From Pseudomonas syringae CC1557 (GTDB lineage Bacteria; Pseudomonadota; Gammaproteobacteria; Pseudomonadales; Pseudomonadaceae), in the NCBI RefSeq assembly GCF_000452705.1, contig NZ_CP007014.1:3410001-3474000 (forward strand): DNA of 64,000 bases. The letters run 5' to 3'. The translations under genes were made by a program, and so were the position numbers. Below are positions 52,489-62,580 of this stretch, in pieces. Within the stretch, counting starts at the first letter, position 1. Each line of letters opens with the position of its first letter. Under the pieces are notes generated by a model. That model saw only the letters and a program-made list of their open reading frames with translations, ran no database searches and had not been told where the DNA came from.

Positions 52489-52504
52489 CTGTATATACAA
52501 ACAG
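52489..52504 (+). promoter_or_regulatory. LexA (SOS) box
   Basis: CTGTATATACAAACAG differs from the LexA consensus CTGTATATATATACAG at two positions and keeps both CTG/CAG ends. It lies 14 bases before the start codon of the radical-SAM gene. Confidence 0.8.
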
Positions 52505-52518
52505 TAAAGGGTCTCTTC

Positions 52519-53739
52519 ATGCAGCTCATCGACAAGCTCAGCATCCTGGCAGACGCCGCCAAGTACGATGCGTCCTGCGCCAGCAGTGGGGCCCCGAAAC
52601 GCAGCTCGCAGAACAAATCCGGGCTGGGTTCTACCAATGGCATGGGCATCTGCCACAGCTACACGCCAGACGGGCGCTGCGTTTCGCTGTTGAAGATCCT
52701 GCTCACCAACTTTTGCCTGTATGACTGCCAGTACTGCGTCAACCGCCGCTCCAGCGATGTGCCGCGTGCGCGCTTTTCGCCTGAAGAAGTGGTCACCCTG
52801 ACGCTGGACTTCTATCGGCGCAACTGCGTAAGCGGGCTGTTTCTGAGTTCGGGGATCATTCGCTCGGCCGACTACACCATGGAACAGCTGGTCGAGGTCG
52901 CAAGGCTACTGCGCGAAGTGCACGAGTTTCGCGGTTACATCCACCTCAAGACCATCCCCGATGCCGACCCGGCGCTGATCGAAAAAGCCGGGCGTTATGC
53001 CGACCGGCTGAGCGTCAACATCGAGCTGCCCACCGACCTGAGCCTGCAAACACTCGCACCGGAAAAAGACGTGGCCTCCATCAAGCAGGCGATGCAGACC
53101 ATCTATACCGGCGAACAGACCGTGCGCAACGAACCGCGCTCGCCGCGCTTTGCGCCGGCCGGGCAAAGTACGCAAATGATCGTCGGCGCGGATGCCACCG
53201 ACGACAGCACCATCCTGCACAGTGCGCAATCGCTGTACAGCGACTTCAAACTGCGCCGGGTCTACTACTCGGCGTTCAGCCCGATCCCGAACAGCCCCAA
53301 TAGCGTGCCTCTGGCCGCCCCGCCATTGATGCGCGAGCATCGCCTGTATCAGGCAGATTTTCTGCTGCGCGGCTATGGCTTTACCGCTGGCGAGCTGCTC
53401 AACGGCCCAGGTGATCTTGCGCTGGACATCGATCCCAAACTGGCATGGGCGCTGGGCAATCGACAGGTGTTTCCGCTGGACCTTAACAAGGCCGACGCGG
53501 CGCTTATCGCCCGAGTGCCTGGCATCGGCATTCGCACCACGCAGAGGCTGGTCGAACTGCGCAGGCAGCGGCGCATACGCTACGAAGACCTGACCCGCAT
53601 GCGTTGCGTGCTGGCCAAGGCCAAGCCGTTCATCATCACCAGCGACTACCACCCGCCGCAGGCAGAGACTACCAGCGAGTTTCTGCACCATCAGTTGCGC
53701 GACCGGCCGCAACCTCAGCAAATGGGCCTGTGGGGATGA
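52519..53739 (+). CDS. Radical SAM protein, putative DNA modification/repair
   Basis: This 406-aa protein has the [4Fe-4S] radical-SAM motif in NFCLYDCQYC (CxxxCxxC, near residue 71), preceded by a Cys-containing N-terminal part (GMGICHSYTPDGRCVSLLK). The C-terminus carries a helix-hairpin-helix DNA-binding motif (NKADAALIARVPGIGIRTTQRLVEL). This domain pair defines the radical-SAM family found next to TIGR03915-type/UDG repair genes. The chemistry is unknown. A LexA box directly upstream makes it SOS-inducible. The ATG has AGGG seven bases upstream; it is translationally coupled to the next gene. Confidence 0.9.
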   Translation: MQLIDKLSILADAAKYDASCASSGAPKRSSQNKSGLGSTNGMGICHSYTPDGRCVSLLKILLTNFCLYDCQYCVNRRSSDVPRARFSPEEVVTLTLDFYRRNCVSGLFLSSGIIRSADYTMEQLVEVARLLREVHEFRGYIHLKTIPDADPALIEKAGRYADRLSVNIELPTDLSLQTLAPEKDVASIKQAMQTIYTGEQTVRNEPRSPRFAPAGQSTQMIVGADATDDSTILHSAQSLYSDFKLRRVYYSAFSPIPNSPNSVPLAAPPLMREHRLYQADFLLRGYGFTAGELLNGPGDLALDIDPKLAWALGNRQVFPLDLNKADAALIARVPGIGIRTTQRLVELRRQRRIRYEDLTRMRCVLAKAKPFIITSDYHPPQAETTSEFLHHQLRDRPQPQQMGLWG

Positions 53740-54575
53740 TCTGCCTTGATTGTGATGATCTGTTCGACACTTGGCGAACCCAGGCACGCTGGCTATTGAG
53801 TCACCAGATCGACCCCAGCCAGGTCAGCTGGAAGTCGCCTGACGCTGCCGACCTGTTTGGCAGCGAAGAACAATACCCCAAAGAGTCCGGGCCGTTTCAG
53901 GCGCGTGTTCCACTGGAGTTGCTGCAACTGCTGGAAAGCACGTCGCGCTATCGTGGTGAGCAGCGCTGGAGCCTGCTGTACGAAGTGCTATGGCGCGTCA
54001 CGCATGGTGACCGAACGGCCATGATGGCGGGCGACAAGCTGGGCAGCGAGTTGCATCGGCGTCTCAAGTCAGTGCGCCGCGAGGCGCATCACCTGCATGC
54101 TTTTTTGCGTTTTGTAGCCCTGCCGCCTGCCGACAATGACGCAGCGATCATGTGCCCGCAATACGTGGCCTGGCATGAGCCGGCCCACGATATTCTGCTA
54201 AGCGCCAGCGAGCACTTCATAGGCCGTATGGGCCAGCACCGCTGGATGATTGCCACGCCGCAAGATGGTGTCTATTACGACGGCAAGCAACTGATTCATG
54301 AGCGCCGCTGCCCGGATGCGTGGAAGACCATGGCGCGGCAGGTGGAAGACCCCCACGGCGAGCTATGGCTGACCTATTACAGCCATATCTTCAACCCTGC
54401 CCGACTGAACCCGAAAGTCATGGAAGGTCACTTCCCTTCGCGCTTCTGGAAAAACCTGCCGGAAGGCCCGCTGATCCCGGCCCTCATCACCCAGGCCCGC
54501 ACTGGCAAGCAGCGCGACGGTCAGGCCAGCGACATCGCCGCCCGGCGCGGCAAGAAGATCGCGTTGAAGGACTGA
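53736..54575 (+). CDS. TIGR03915-type putative DNA-repair partner protein
   Basis: This 279-aa protein overlaps the radical-SAM stop by ATGA. It has the family's features: FQARVPLELLQLLESTSRYRGEQRWSLLYEVLWRVTHGDR, then VRREAHHLHAFLRFV, YVAWHEPAHDIL and HFIGRMGQHRWMIATPQDGVYYDG. In many bacteria this domain is fused to a UdgX-like uracil-DNA glycosylase; here the frame ends after the first domain, so the glycosylase part is absent. It probably works with the radical-SAM protein on damaged DNA; the reaction is unknown. Confidence 0.83.
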   Translation: MICLDCDDLFDTWRTQARWLLSHQIDPSQVSWKSPDAADLFGSEEQYPKESGPFQARVPLELLQLLESTSRYRGEQRWSLLYEVLWRVTHGDRTAMMAGDKLGSELHRRLKSVRREAHHLHAFLRFVALPPADNDAAIMCPQYVAWHEPAHDILLSASEHFIGRMGQHRWMIATPQDGVYYDGKQLIHERRCPDAWKTMARQVEDPHGELWLTYYSHIFNPARLNPKVMEGHFPSRFWKNLPEGPLIPALITQARTGKQRDGQASDIAARRGKKIALKD

Positions 54576-54654
54576 TCGGTGCCTCCTGCACCAATGCTCT
54601 GCGCTCATCGTTACCCATAACTCTGAAGAGCCCGAAAAATGGGGCTGACACCGC

Positions 54655-54690
54655 ATGACTCTCGTTCCAACGCTCCGCGTGGTAATCGAG
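54655..54690. repeat. REP-like fragment
   Basis: CTCGTTCCAACGCTCCGCGTGG is the arm and loop of a common intergenic repeat of fluorescent pseudomonads (TCGTTCCCACGCTCCGCGTGGGAACGC type), here with a broken right arm. Confidence 0.5.
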
Positions 54691-54698
54691 GCCAAGGC

Positions 54699-55541
54699 CT
54701 AAAACGAAACCCGGCCATCAATGCAGGTCACCACCGAGCCGCCCACCCAGATGTTTTCGCCAACGCGCTCAACGGTCACCCTGCCCTTGCGCCCGAGTGC
54801 AGCGCCCTGGCTGACGACGTAGCATTCAGGCGCAAGGCCTTCCTCCAGAAACCAGTGGGCAATTCCAGCATTCAGGCTGCCGGTCACCGGGTCTTCGGCC
54901 ATACCATCGCCAGGCACGAAAGCGCGTACTTCAAACTGCGCCTCATCGCCATCCAGCTCAGGGTTCCATGGGCCGACAACGCCGATTTTCAGACCGTTCA
55001 ATTGGGCATAGTCAGGCTGCAAAGCCAGAACCGTGGCGCGGTCTGCCAGACGAATCGCTACCCAGCCAGGGCCGTTATCCACCCAGCGAGCATCCAGAAT
55101 TTCACCCGCATCGAGCTTCATGCCGAGGCGAATCTGCTCGATCAGCCCGGCGTCTACCGCGCCGAAGCGCAACAGCGGCGGCGCGGTGAAGGCCAGCCCG
55201 GAGACGTCTTTGCGAATACGCACCAGACCGATCCCGCATTCCTGGATGATTTCCTTGCCACGAGGCACGCCGCCACCTTCCAGCCATGCATGGCAACTGC
55301 CCAGCGTGGGGTGCCCGGCGAACGGCAGCTCGCAGAGCGTTGTGAAGATGCGCACCCGATAGTCGGCTGCCGGGTCTGTCGGTGTCAGCAGAAACGTGGT
55401 TTCACTCAGATTGGTCCAGCGTGCAAACGCAGCCATCTGTTCGTCACTCAATCCGTCTGCCCCCAACACCACCGCCAGCGGATTTCCGAGTAACGGTTGA
55501 TCGCTGAACACATCCAGTTGCTTGAAATCGAACGATCGCAT
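54699..55541 (-). CDS. PhzF-family epimerase/isomerase-like protein
   Basis: This 280-aa protein has the two-fold alpha/beta PhzF fold: FKQLDVFSDQPLLGNPLAVVL, NLSETTFLL (catalytic Glu), FTTLCELPFAGHPTLGSCHAWL and in the second half FVPGDGMAEDPVTGSLNAGIAHWF and GRKGRVTVE. In Pseudomonas phenazine producers PhzF isomerises DHHA, but most members act on unknown small molecules; no phenazine genes are here. The start at 55541 has AAGGA seven bases upstream. Confidence 0.88.
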   Translation of the reverse strand: MRSFDFKQLDVFSDQPLLGNPLAVVLGADGLSDEQMAAFARWTNLSETTFLLTPTDPAADYRVRIFTTLCELPFAGHPTLGSCHAWLEGGGVPRGKEIIQECGIGLVRIRKDVSGLAFTAPPLLRFGAVDAGLIEQIRLGMKLDAGEILDARWVDNGPGWVAIRLADRATVLALQPDYAQLNGLKIGVVGPWNPELDGDEAQFEVRAFVPGDGMAEDPVTGSLNAGIAHWFLEEGLAPECYVVSQGAALGRKGRVTVERVGENIWVGGSVVTCIDGRVSF

Positions 55542-55712
55542 CAGGGCTTCCTTGGCAAGGCGATAAAAGACCAAGGTTGCCATGTCTGCGGCGCAATGAA
55601 CAACGGGATATTGAACCAACTTCCGCCCCGATCGCTCACAGCTCATGCACTGGCGGCTAGTCTTGCGACTACGTAACCCAGAGACGTAACGCTGGTCATC
55701 CGAGGTTTGAAG

Positions 55713-56558
55713 ATGCTGGACAGCAAACCCTACAGTCAGCTCGAAACGCTTTGCCAGACAATGACCGACAAGGCCTTCCTGGTCGTGACCGGTGCAGGTA
55801 TCAGCACCGCGTCAGGCATTCCGGACTATCGCGACAAGGACGGAGTGCGGCGTGGCAAGCAGCCGATGATGTACCAGGAATTTGTCGGCAACCCTGCTGC
55901 ACGCCAGCGTTACTGGGCGCGGGCAATGCTCGGCTGGCCCCGTATCCGGGCCGCGCAGCCCAATGTCGCGCACCGTGCGCTGGCTGCGCTGCAAGCCGAA
56001 AACGCCATTAGCGGGTTGATCACCCAGAACGTCGATGCTCTGCACAGTCAGGCGGGCAGCCATGACGTGATCGAGCTGCATGGCAGCTTGCACCGGGTGC
56101 TGTGTCTTGATTGCCAGCAACGCAGCGACCGGGCGCTGATTCAGGAACAGATGATTGCCCTGAACGCCTATCTGGCCGGGGTCCACGCCATACAGGCACC
56201 CGACGGCGACACCCTGTTGGACCCAGCCTTCGAGGCTGGCTTCAAGGTCCCCGAATGCCCGCACTGTCACGGCGACCGGCTGAAACCGGACGTGGTGTTC
56301 TTCGGTGAAAACGTTGCCGCGCAAACCGCTGCACAAGCGACATCAAGCGTCGCGCAGGCAGAGGGTTTGCTGGTAGTAGGGACATCATTGATGGCCTGGT
56401 CGGCGTTCCGCCTGTGCAAGGCGATGGTCGAACAGGGCAAGCCGGTGATTGCGATCAACCATGGCAAGACCCGCGCCGACGAGTTGCTGAACATGAAGAT
56501 CGAGGCCTCGTGTGAGCAGGTATTGCCATGGCTTGCCGAGCAGTTGATCACGCGTTAG
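55713..56558 (+). CDS. Sirtuin-type NAD-dependent protein deacylase
   Basis: This 281-aa Sir2 protein has the NAD-binding [33 protein letters not shown], catalytic His in [11 protein letters not shown], a Cys4 zinc site (CLDCQQ ... CPHCHGD), [10 protein letters not shown] and [12 protein letters not shown]. It resembles class II (SIRT4-like) sirtuins. The ATG at 55713 has GAGG seven bases upstream. Its last bases overlap the convergent polB gene. Confidence 0.92.
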   Translation: MLDSKPYSQLETLCQTMTDKAFLVVTGAGISTASGIPDYRDKDGVRRGKQPMMYQEFVGNPAARQRYWARAMLGWPRIRAAQPNVAHRALAALQAENAISGLITQNVDALHSQAGSHDVIELHGSLHRVLCLDCQQRSDRALIQEQMIALNAYLAGVHAIQAPDGDTLLDPAFEAGFKVPECPHCHGDRLKPDVVFFGENVAAQTAAQATSSVAQAEGLLVVGTSLMAWSAFRLCKAMVEQGKPVIAINHGKTRADELLNMKIEASCEQVLPWLAEQLITR

Positions 56559-58918
56559 AAAAGCCCGAGCTGTCCACCGATCAGGGTACTGAAATCGTCG
56601 TCCACGAACGGCAGGATCGCATCGGCCAGCGGTTGCAACTGGCGCGTCACGTAGTGATCGTAGTCAATCGGCGCATGGCGTATCTCCAGCGGTTCCGGGC
56701 CGGCGGTGGTCATTACATAGCTGATCCAGCCACCGCTCTGGTACTGCTTCGGCCGCCCCTGCTGGTCGTTGTACTCGTCGGCCAGACGCGCTGCACGGAC
56801 ATGCGGCGGCACGTTGCGCTGGTAGTCATCGAGCTTGCGGCGCAGTCGCTTGCGATAGATCAGCAGGTCATCCAGTTCACCTGACAGCGTGCGCTGCACG
56901 TAGTCGCGCACGTAGTCCTGATAAGGCTGACGCTTGAAGATGCGCAGATACAATTCCTGCTGAAATCGCTGGGCCAGCGGCGACCAGTCAGTGCGTACCG
57001 TTTCCAGGCCTTTGTAGACCATTTCTTCGGAACCGTCGGCGCGGGTGACCAGCCCGGCGTAACGCTTCTTGCTGCCCTCCTCGGCCCCGCGCACGGTCGG
57101 CATCAGAAAGCGTCGAAAATGCGTTTCATATTGCAACTCCAGCGCGCTGTGCAGGCCATATTCGTTCTGCAGATGCTCGTGCCACCACAGATTGACCTGT
57201 TGGACCAGCGCCTTGCCAATGGTGGCTGCTTCGTCCTGACCGTGAGGACGGCCCAGCCAGACGAATGTCGAGTCGGTGTCGCCGTAGATCACGGTGTAGC
57301 CCTGGGCCTGAATGAGGTCGCGGGTCTTGAGCATGATTTCGTGCCCGCGCAGGGTGATCGAAGACGCCAGCCGCGGATCGAAAAAGCGGCAGCCGCTGGA
57401 ACCCAAAACCCCGTAGAACGCGTTCATGATGATTTTCAGGGCCTGGGACAGCGGCGCGTTTTTCTCGCGCTTGGCCGCTTCCCGGCCTTGCCAGACGCGC
57501 TCGACGATGGCTGGCAGGCTGTGTCGCTTGCGGGAAAAACGCGCACCGCGAAAACCCGGTACTGACTCGCTGTCTTCGGGATGACGCATGCCCTCTATCA
57601 AACCCACCGGATCGATCAGGAAAGTACGAATGATCGACGGATAGAGGCTTTTGTAGTCCAGCACCAGCACCGATTCGTACAACCCGGGTTGCGAATCCAT
57701 CACGAAACCGCCGGGGCTGGCTTCCGGTAAACGCTCGCCCAGATTGGGAGCGACGAAGCCTTGGCGGTGCATCAGCGGAATGTACAGATGGCAGAATGCA
57801 GCAACCGAGCCACCGCTGCGATCAGCCGGCAAGCCGGTCACCGTGGCGCGCTCCAGCAGGAAGGTCAGCAACTCGGTCCTGGCGAATATGCGCGTTACCA
57901 GCTCGCAGTCCTTGATGTTGTAACGTGCCAGCGCAGGCTTGTCCTCAGCGAACATGCGATTGATCTCGTCCATGCGCTGGTAAGGCGTGTCGATGGCCTT
58001 GCCCTCACCCAGTAGCGTCTGCGCGACGTATTCCAGACTGAAGGAAGGGAAACTCCAGGTGGCGGAGCGCAACGCCTCGATACCATCAATGACCAGCCGG
58101 CCACTGACTTCGGCAAAAAAGTGATTGTTACGGCTGCCATGCTCACGCCAGCCCATCGCCTCCCCGCCACGTCCGAGCCGCAGCGGCACCTGCAAGCGCT
58201 GCGCGTGCTCATGCAGCACCCGCAAGTCAAACTGCACCACGTTCCAGCCAATGATCGCGTCCGGGTCATGCAACGCCAACCAGTCGTTCAGGCGCTCCAG
58301 CAACTGTGCGCGGGTGTCGCAATAATCGAGCTGAAAATCCAGCGCCTCATCACCGCCGTTTGGCGGGCCGAGCATATAGACCTGACGCTGCCCGCAGCCT
58401 TCCAGCGCGATGGAATACAGCTCGCCCCGCGCGGTGGTTTCAATGTCCAGCGATACCAGTTTCAGATTGGGCCGGTAGTCGGGTGCCGGCCTGATCTGCG
58501 CCTCACACAACACGCCATCGGCATTCGGCGTGCCACTGAACTGCACTGGCGCGGTGATGAAACGCTCCATCAGGTAGCGCTCGGGCGGGCGAATGTCTGC
58601 TTCGTAGACGTCCACGTTGCCTCTGCGCAACAGTTTTTCGATGTTCATCAACTGCCGATGCTGCTGACAGTAGACGCCCAGCACCGGGCGATGACGAAAG
58701 TCACAAAGCTCCAGAGGGCGCAACTCCACACCACGCTCGCTGCGCAACAGCAACCGCGCGCGCTCACCCTGTTCGGAGGGAATGAATGCCACTGAAGGCT
58801 GACAGGGCAGACGGATATGGCGAGGCCCCTGATCAGTGGCCAACCAGAAGTCGACCTCGGTCCCGGCGGGCGTGTCTTGCCAGTGCCGACTCAGGATAAA
58901 GCCCTGCGGTAAATCCAA
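56555..58918 (-). CDS. polB: DNA polymerase II
   Basis: This 787-aa family-B polymerase closely matches E. coli Pol II along its length. The exonuclease motifs are [19 protein letters not shown] and [11 protein letters not shown]; polymerase motifs [32 protein letters not shown] and [10 protein letters not shown] (two catalytic Asp), then KKRYAGL. It restarts and bypasses stalled forks. The start is TTG at 58918 with GAGG eight bases upstream; no in-frame ATG fits. In E. coli it is SOS-controlled, but no clear LexA box was found here. Confidence 0.95.
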   Translation of the reverse strand: MDLPQGFILSRHWQDTPAGTEVDFWLATDQGPRHIRLPCQPSVAFIPSEQGERARLLLRSERGVELRPLELCDFRHRPVLGVYCQQHRQLMNIEKLLRRGNVDVYEADIRPPERYLMERFITAPVQFSGTPNADGVLCEAQIRPAPDYRPNLKLVSLDIETTARGELYSIALEGCGQRQVYMLGPPNGGDEALDFQLDYCDTRAQLLERLNDWLALHDPDAIIGWNVVQFDLRVLHEHAQRLQVPLRLGRGGEAMGWREHGSRNNHFFAEVSGRLVIDGIEALRSATWSFPSFSLEYVAQTLLGEGKAIDTPYQRMDEINRMFAEDKPALARYNIKDCELVTRIFARTELLTFLLERATVTGLPADRSGGSVAAFCHLYIPLMHRQGFVAPNLGERLPEASPGGFVMDSQPGLYESVLVLDYKSLYPSIIRTFLIDPVGLIEGMRHPEDSESVPGFRGARFSRKRHSLPAIVERVWQGREAAKREKNAPLSQALKIIMNAFYGVLGSSGCRFFDPRLASSITLRGHEIMLKTRDLIQAQGYTVIYGDTDSTFVWLGRPHGQDEAATIGKALVQQVNLWWHEHLQNEYGLHSALELQYETHFRRFLMPTVRGAEEGSKKRYAGLVTRADGSEEMVYKGLETVRTDWSPLAQRFQQELYLRIFKRQPYQDYVRDYVQRTLSGELDDLLIYRKRLRRKLDDYQRNVPPHVRAARLADEYNDQQGRPKQYQSGGWISYVMTTAGPEPLEIRHAPIDYDHYVTRQLQPLADAILPFVDDDFSTLIGGQLGLF

Positions 58919-59143
58919 CGCTACGCCCTCAAGGCTACGGTCAAGGTACTGATTCTACTTGGCCTGAAAGGTAAAGGCGCGGTTGGCGGTCGATTTCAAG
59001 TCATATTCAGCAGACGCTGACGATTGATTGCATCTATGCCCCTGATCCTGATTTAACGCTTGCCCGATTCTGCGGACTGCACGATTCTGTAGTGGCGCTG
59101 CAATCGCACTACAGTCAATCAGGTCCTGATCTCGGAGAGCGTC

Positions 59144-59584
59144 ATGAAAACCGTTGCCCAACTGCTGAAACTGAAGGACCTGCAAAATCAGCAGGTGCAT
59201 ACCATCGGCCCGGACCAGATGGTGCTGGAAGCCCTCAGGCTGATGGCCGAGAAAAACATCGGCGCATTGCCGGTGGTCAGAGACGGCGCTGTGGTTGGCG
59301 TGGTCAGTGAACGCGATTACGCACGCAAGGTGGTGCTCAAGGGACGCTCATCGGTGGGCACGCCGGTCAGTGACATCATGAGCAGCAAGGTCATCACCGT
59401 CGATTCACAACAGACAGTGGAAGCCTGCATGGGGATCATGACCGACAGCCATCTGCGTCACCTGCCCGTCGTGGAAAACGGGCAGCTGCTGGGCCTGCTG
59501 TCGATCGGCGACCTGGTGAAGGAAGCAATAGCCGAGCAGGCCAGCCTGATTCAGCAGCTTGAACAGTACATTCGCGGCGAATGA
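59144..59584 (+). CDS. CBS-domain pair protein
   Basis: This 146-aa protein is a pair of CBS domains (residues ~15-65 and ~75-130): MVLEALRLMAEKNIGALPVVRDGAVVGVVSERDYARKV and QTVEACMGIMTDSHLRHLPVVENGQLLGLLSIGDLVKEAI. Such stand-alone pairs bind adenine nucleotides or S-adenosylmethionine and usually regulate other proteins. GGAG lies before the ATG. It is a single gene. Confidence 0.9.
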   Translation: MKTVAQLLKLKDLQNQQVHTIGPDQMVLEALRLMAEKNIGALPVVRDGAVVGVVSERDYARKVVLKGRSSVGTPVSDIMSSKVITVDSQQTVEACMGIMTDSHLRHLPVVENGQLLGLLSIGDLVKEAIAEQASLIQQLEQYIRGE

Positions 59585-59632
59585 TCTGTCGGTTAGAGAT
59601 GCGAAGCGCGCGGTAACCCGCGCGCAACCGTA

Positions 59633-60166
59633 TCAATCATCCAGCGTCTTGCCAGGTGCGGCGCCCTTGCCGGGCTTGCCGGGCTTTTCAGCCGGTGCCG
59701 GCTTTGCTTCCGGCTCGGGCGCCGGGGTGGCCGCTTCCTTCTCGCGCATCGGCATCTGATCAATAGTGGCAAAAATCTCTTTGGGATCTACCGACTCTGA
59801 TTTTTCGATCTTCTTCTCGCCATCCTTGCCCACCAGAATGACCCGGGTCTTCACGCCCGCCCCCAGTTTCAGCTCACGGATCAAGGCCATGGTCGACTGC
59901 GGGTCCAGCGCTTTGCCATCGCGTTCGCCGATGGTATTGACCACCGTGTACAGCACCATGTTGCGCTGTACAAAAGCCTCGCGGTTGGCAGGTTCTTGCA
60001 GCGCCTTTTTGAGGCTGACCAGCGTGGGATCAAGCGTGCTGGGCGCGATGATGATCAAGGGTCGCGACTTGCCGCGCTCCTGTGCCAGAGGGCCGTCGCT
60101 GTCGGCAGCCAGCGCTGTACCGGCAGCGACAAGCAGGGTGGCGAGGGTCAGGGACCGGATTAACAT
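59633..60166 (-). CDS. Exported DUF4174-family protein
   Basis: This 177-aa protein has a signal peptide (MLIRSLTLATLLVAAGTALA-AD). The core (RPLIIIAPSTLDPTLVSLKKAL, REAFVQRNMVLYTVVNTIGE, GVKTRVILVGKDGEKKIEKSESVDPKEIFATID) is the thioredoxin-like DUF4174 domain without a CxxC pair. The C-terminus is a Pro/Ala/Lys-rich tail (~135-177). It is periplasmic; the function is unknown. The GGAG before ATG fixes the start. Confidence 0.85.
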   Translation of the reverse strand: MLIRSLTLATLLVAAGTALAADSDGPLAQERGKSRPLIIIAPSTLDPTLVSLKKALQEPANREAFVQRNMVLYTVVNTIGERDGKALDPQSTMALIRELKLGAGVKTRVILVGKDGEKKIEKSESVDPKEIFATIDQMPMREKEAATPAPEPEAKPAPAEKPGKPGKGAAPGKTLDD

Positions 60167-60292
60167 GGTGGGCTCCTTTCAAATCCATTGGGTAGCCATC
60201 ACGCAGACACACGCGATGCTTGTCTCTTCTACCGCATATGGGTCATCCCGGTACAGCCCGGCGTAGTCCTTTTCCTAAATCCCTTTCTTTCA

Positions 60293-61495
60293 TCATGCAA
60301 TACGCTTGAATAACCGCTGGCCGGCGCTGTCCAGCGTTGCCGCCAGCCGCTGCACGATCTGCTCCACCTCGGCGGCATCCAGCACCAACGGCGGCAACAG
60401 GCGAATGACCTTGCTGCGCGTCACATTGATCAACAAGCCGTGTTGCTCAGCCGCGATGCGGGTCAGTTCGGGAATAGCCTGCTGCAACTCGATGCCGATC
60501 ATCAGCCCCTGGCCGCGGATCTCCAGCACCTGAGGATGATCACCCAGCACTTCGCGCAGCCGCTCAAGCAGATGCTGCCCTTGCACGCGGGCGTTTTCCA
60601 GCAGCCCCTGCTGCTCGATGATGTCGATAACGGTGCAGCCCACTCGGCAGGCCAGCGGGTTGCCACCGAACGTGCTGCCATGACTGCCAGGCGTGAACAG
60701 ACCGGCCGCCTTGCCGCGCGCCAGACAGGCGCCAATCGGCACGCCGTTGCCCAGCCCTTTGGCGAGGGTCATGACGTCTGGCACGATGCCTTCGTGCTGA
60801 AAGGCAAACCACTTGCCGGTCCGCCCCATACCAGTCTGGATTTCATCGAGCATCAGCAGCCAGTCGCGCCGCGTGCAGCGCTCTCTCAACGCCTTGAGAT
60901 ACCCGGCAGGCGCCACCTGCGCGCCGCCCTCGCCCTGAATCGGCTCGACCAGGACCGCAGCGATACGATGGCCGTGAGAGGCACAGACTTTATCGAACGC
61001 CGCCAGATCACCGAATGGCACTTTGACGTAGTCCCCCGGCAGCTTACTGAAGCCCAGGCGTACGGCGGGTCCGTCGCTGGCTGACAGCGTGCCCAGGGTA
61101 CGACCGTGAAAAGCGTTTTCCATCACCACCACAAGGGGCTGTTCGATGTATTTGTGCCAGCCATGCAGGCGCGCCAGCTTGAGCGCGGTTTCGTTGGCCT
61201 CCGCGCCCGAGTTGTTGAAAAACACCCGCTCCAGGCCTGATACCTCGGTCAGTTTCTGCGCCAGCCGCTGCTGCCAGTCAATGCTGTACAGATTTGAGGT
61301 GTGCAGCAACAAACCTGCCTGCTCGCGAATCGCCTCCACCAGTAACGGGTGCGAGTGCCCTACCCCGGTCACCGCGACACCGGCCACCGCATCCAGGTAT
61401 TCGCGCCCGGCCTGATCCCACAAGCGCGTGCCCAGCCCGTGGGTGAAACTCAGGGCAAGCGGTTGGTAAGTGGTCATCAGGCAGGTGGTGGTCAT
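60293..61495 (-). CDS. Acetylornithine-type aminotransferase (class III)
   Basis: This 400-aa PLP enzyme has [83 protein letters not shown] and the PLP-binding Lys in [16 protein letters not shown]. It resembles ArgD-like acetylornithine/aspartate-family aminotransferases. It is alone rather than in an arginine operon and is divergent from a LysR gene that may control it. The exact substrate is not fixed. GGAG lies eight bases upstream of ATG at 61495. Confidence 0.87.
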   Translation of the reverse strand: MTTTCLMTTYQPLALSFTHGLGTRLWDQAGREYLDAVAGVAVTGVGHSHPLLVEAIREQAGLLLHTSNLYSIDWQQRLAQKLTEVSGLERVFFNNSGAEANETALKLARLHGWHKYIEQPLVVVMENAFHGRTLGTLSASDGPAVRLGFSKLPGDYVKVPFGDLAAFDKVCASHGHRIAAVLVEPIQGEGGAQVAPAGYLKALRERCTRRDWLLMLDEIQTGMGRTGKWFAFQHEGIVPDVMTLAKGLGNGVPIGACLARGKAAGLFTPGSHGSTFGGNPLACRVGCTVIDIIEQQGLLENARVQGQHLLERLREVLGDHPQVLEIRGQGLMIGIELQQAIPELTRIAAEQHGLLINVTRSKVIRLLPPLVLDAAEVEQIVQRLAATLDSAGQRLFKRIA

Positions 61496-61598
61496 GACGT
61501 GAAGCTCCTTGGGTATGTTTCAGTTTTTCCAGTATCGTTAACCACCTGCTCTGGATAAACAGCGAAATACTTCAATCATTTTAAAGCTGAGATTGACA

Positions 61599-62504
61599 AT
61601 GGATTTGTTTCAGGCGATGCGTGTGTATGTAAAGGTGGTTGAAACCGGCAGCCTGACGGCAGCGGCACAGGCGTGTTCGATTTCCACGACGATGGTCGGC
61701 AATCACTTGCGCGCATTGGAGCAGCGTCTGGGCGTCAGCCTTCTGCAGCGCACCACTCGCCGTCAGCGATTGACAGAGTTCGGCACCGCGTATTACCAGC
61801 GCTGCCTGGAAGTGCTGGGGCTGGTAGCCGAGTCCGAGCAAATGGCCGAACAGGCACAGGGCGATCCGACTGGCCTATTGCGCGTCACTGCACCGCTGAC
61901 ATTTGGCTCTGAAGTGCTGGCGCCTGCACTGGTCGAATTCTCGCGGCGCTTTCCAGAAGTCAAACTCGATCTGGTGCTGACCAATCAACGCCTGGACATG
62001 GTCGATAATGGCTTTGACGTCGCCATTCGCCTGGGCAATATTCCAGACTCTTCGCCCCTGATTGCGCGACCGATGCAGGACTACACCCTCACCATTTGCG
62101 CCGCGCAGGATTATCTGGATCGCAATGGCGCGCCAACCCACCCGGCGGATCTTGGTACGCACAATTGCCTGGCGTTCGCCTACCCGGCAGGAGACGAATG
62201 GCGCACTGCTGGCATGCTGTGGCGCATGACCGGTCCTGAAGGCGAAGTGCTGGTGGACGTGAGCGGCTCGATGGTTGCCAACACCTCCGCCGCTCTTTAT
62301 CAGGCGGCTCGTGCAGGGATGGGCATAGTGATGCTACCGGATGCGCTGGTTCAGCGAGACGTGCAGGAGGGCCGGCTGGTTGCCCTGTTCCCCGACTACC
62401 ATCTGCCCAGAAGACCGATGAACCTGCTGTACGTACAGGACCGTTATCGACTGCCTAAACTGAGAAGTTTTGTGGAGTTTGCGATGGGCCGTTGGGGGCG
62501 GTAA
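61599..62504 (+). CDS. LysR-family transcriptional regulator
   Basis: This 301-aa protein has an N-terminal winged helix (MDLFQAMRVYVKVVETGSLTAAAQACSISTTMVGNHLRALEQRLGVSLLQRTTRRQRLT) and a periplasmic-binding-like effector domain (LLRVTAPLTFGSEVLAPALVEFSRRFPEVKLDLVLTNQRLDMVDNGFDVAIRLGN). LysR proteins often regulate the divergent neighbour; here that is the aminotransferase 103 bases away. The start is ATG at 61599 rather than TTG six bases earlier. A terminator follows. Confidence 0.92.
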   Translation: MDLFQAMRVYVKVVETGSLTAAAQACSISTTMVGNHLRALEQRLGVSLLQRTTRRQRLTEFGTAYYQRCLEVLGLVAESEQMAEQAQGDPTGLLRVTAPLTFGSEVLAPALVEFSRRFPEVKLDLVLTNQRLDMVDNGFDVAIRLGNIPDSSPLIARPMQDYTLTICAAQDYLDRNGAPTHPADLGTHNCLAFAYPAGDEWRTAGMLWRMTGPEGEVLVDVSGSMVANTSAALYQAARAGMGIVMLPDALVQRDVQEGRLVALFPDYHLPRRPMNLLYVQDRYRLPKLRSFVEFAMGRWGR

Positions 62505-62532
62505 TGCTGGCAGGGTTAAACGTAAATGTTGC

Positions 62533-62568
62533 ATCCGGTGCGCGGCGTTGCGCCGGCACCGGATTTTT
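62533..62568 (+). terminator. Rho-independent terminator of the LysR gene
   Basis: ATCCGGTGC (62533-62541) pairs with GCACCGGAT (62556-62564), with an inner GGCG/CGCC helix, followed by TTTTT. Confidence 0.85.
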
Positions 62569-62580
62569 CGGGATGAAGAC

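Noticed and set aside
54699..55541. Phenazine biosynthesis gene phzF
   Set aside because: Only the broad PhzF-like family is supported; no other phenazine genes are nearby, so no pathway role is claimed.
58919..59143. LexA box upstream of polB
   Set aside because: No CTG-N10-CAG element with an AT-rich core was found in the region, although polB is SOS-controlled in E. coli.
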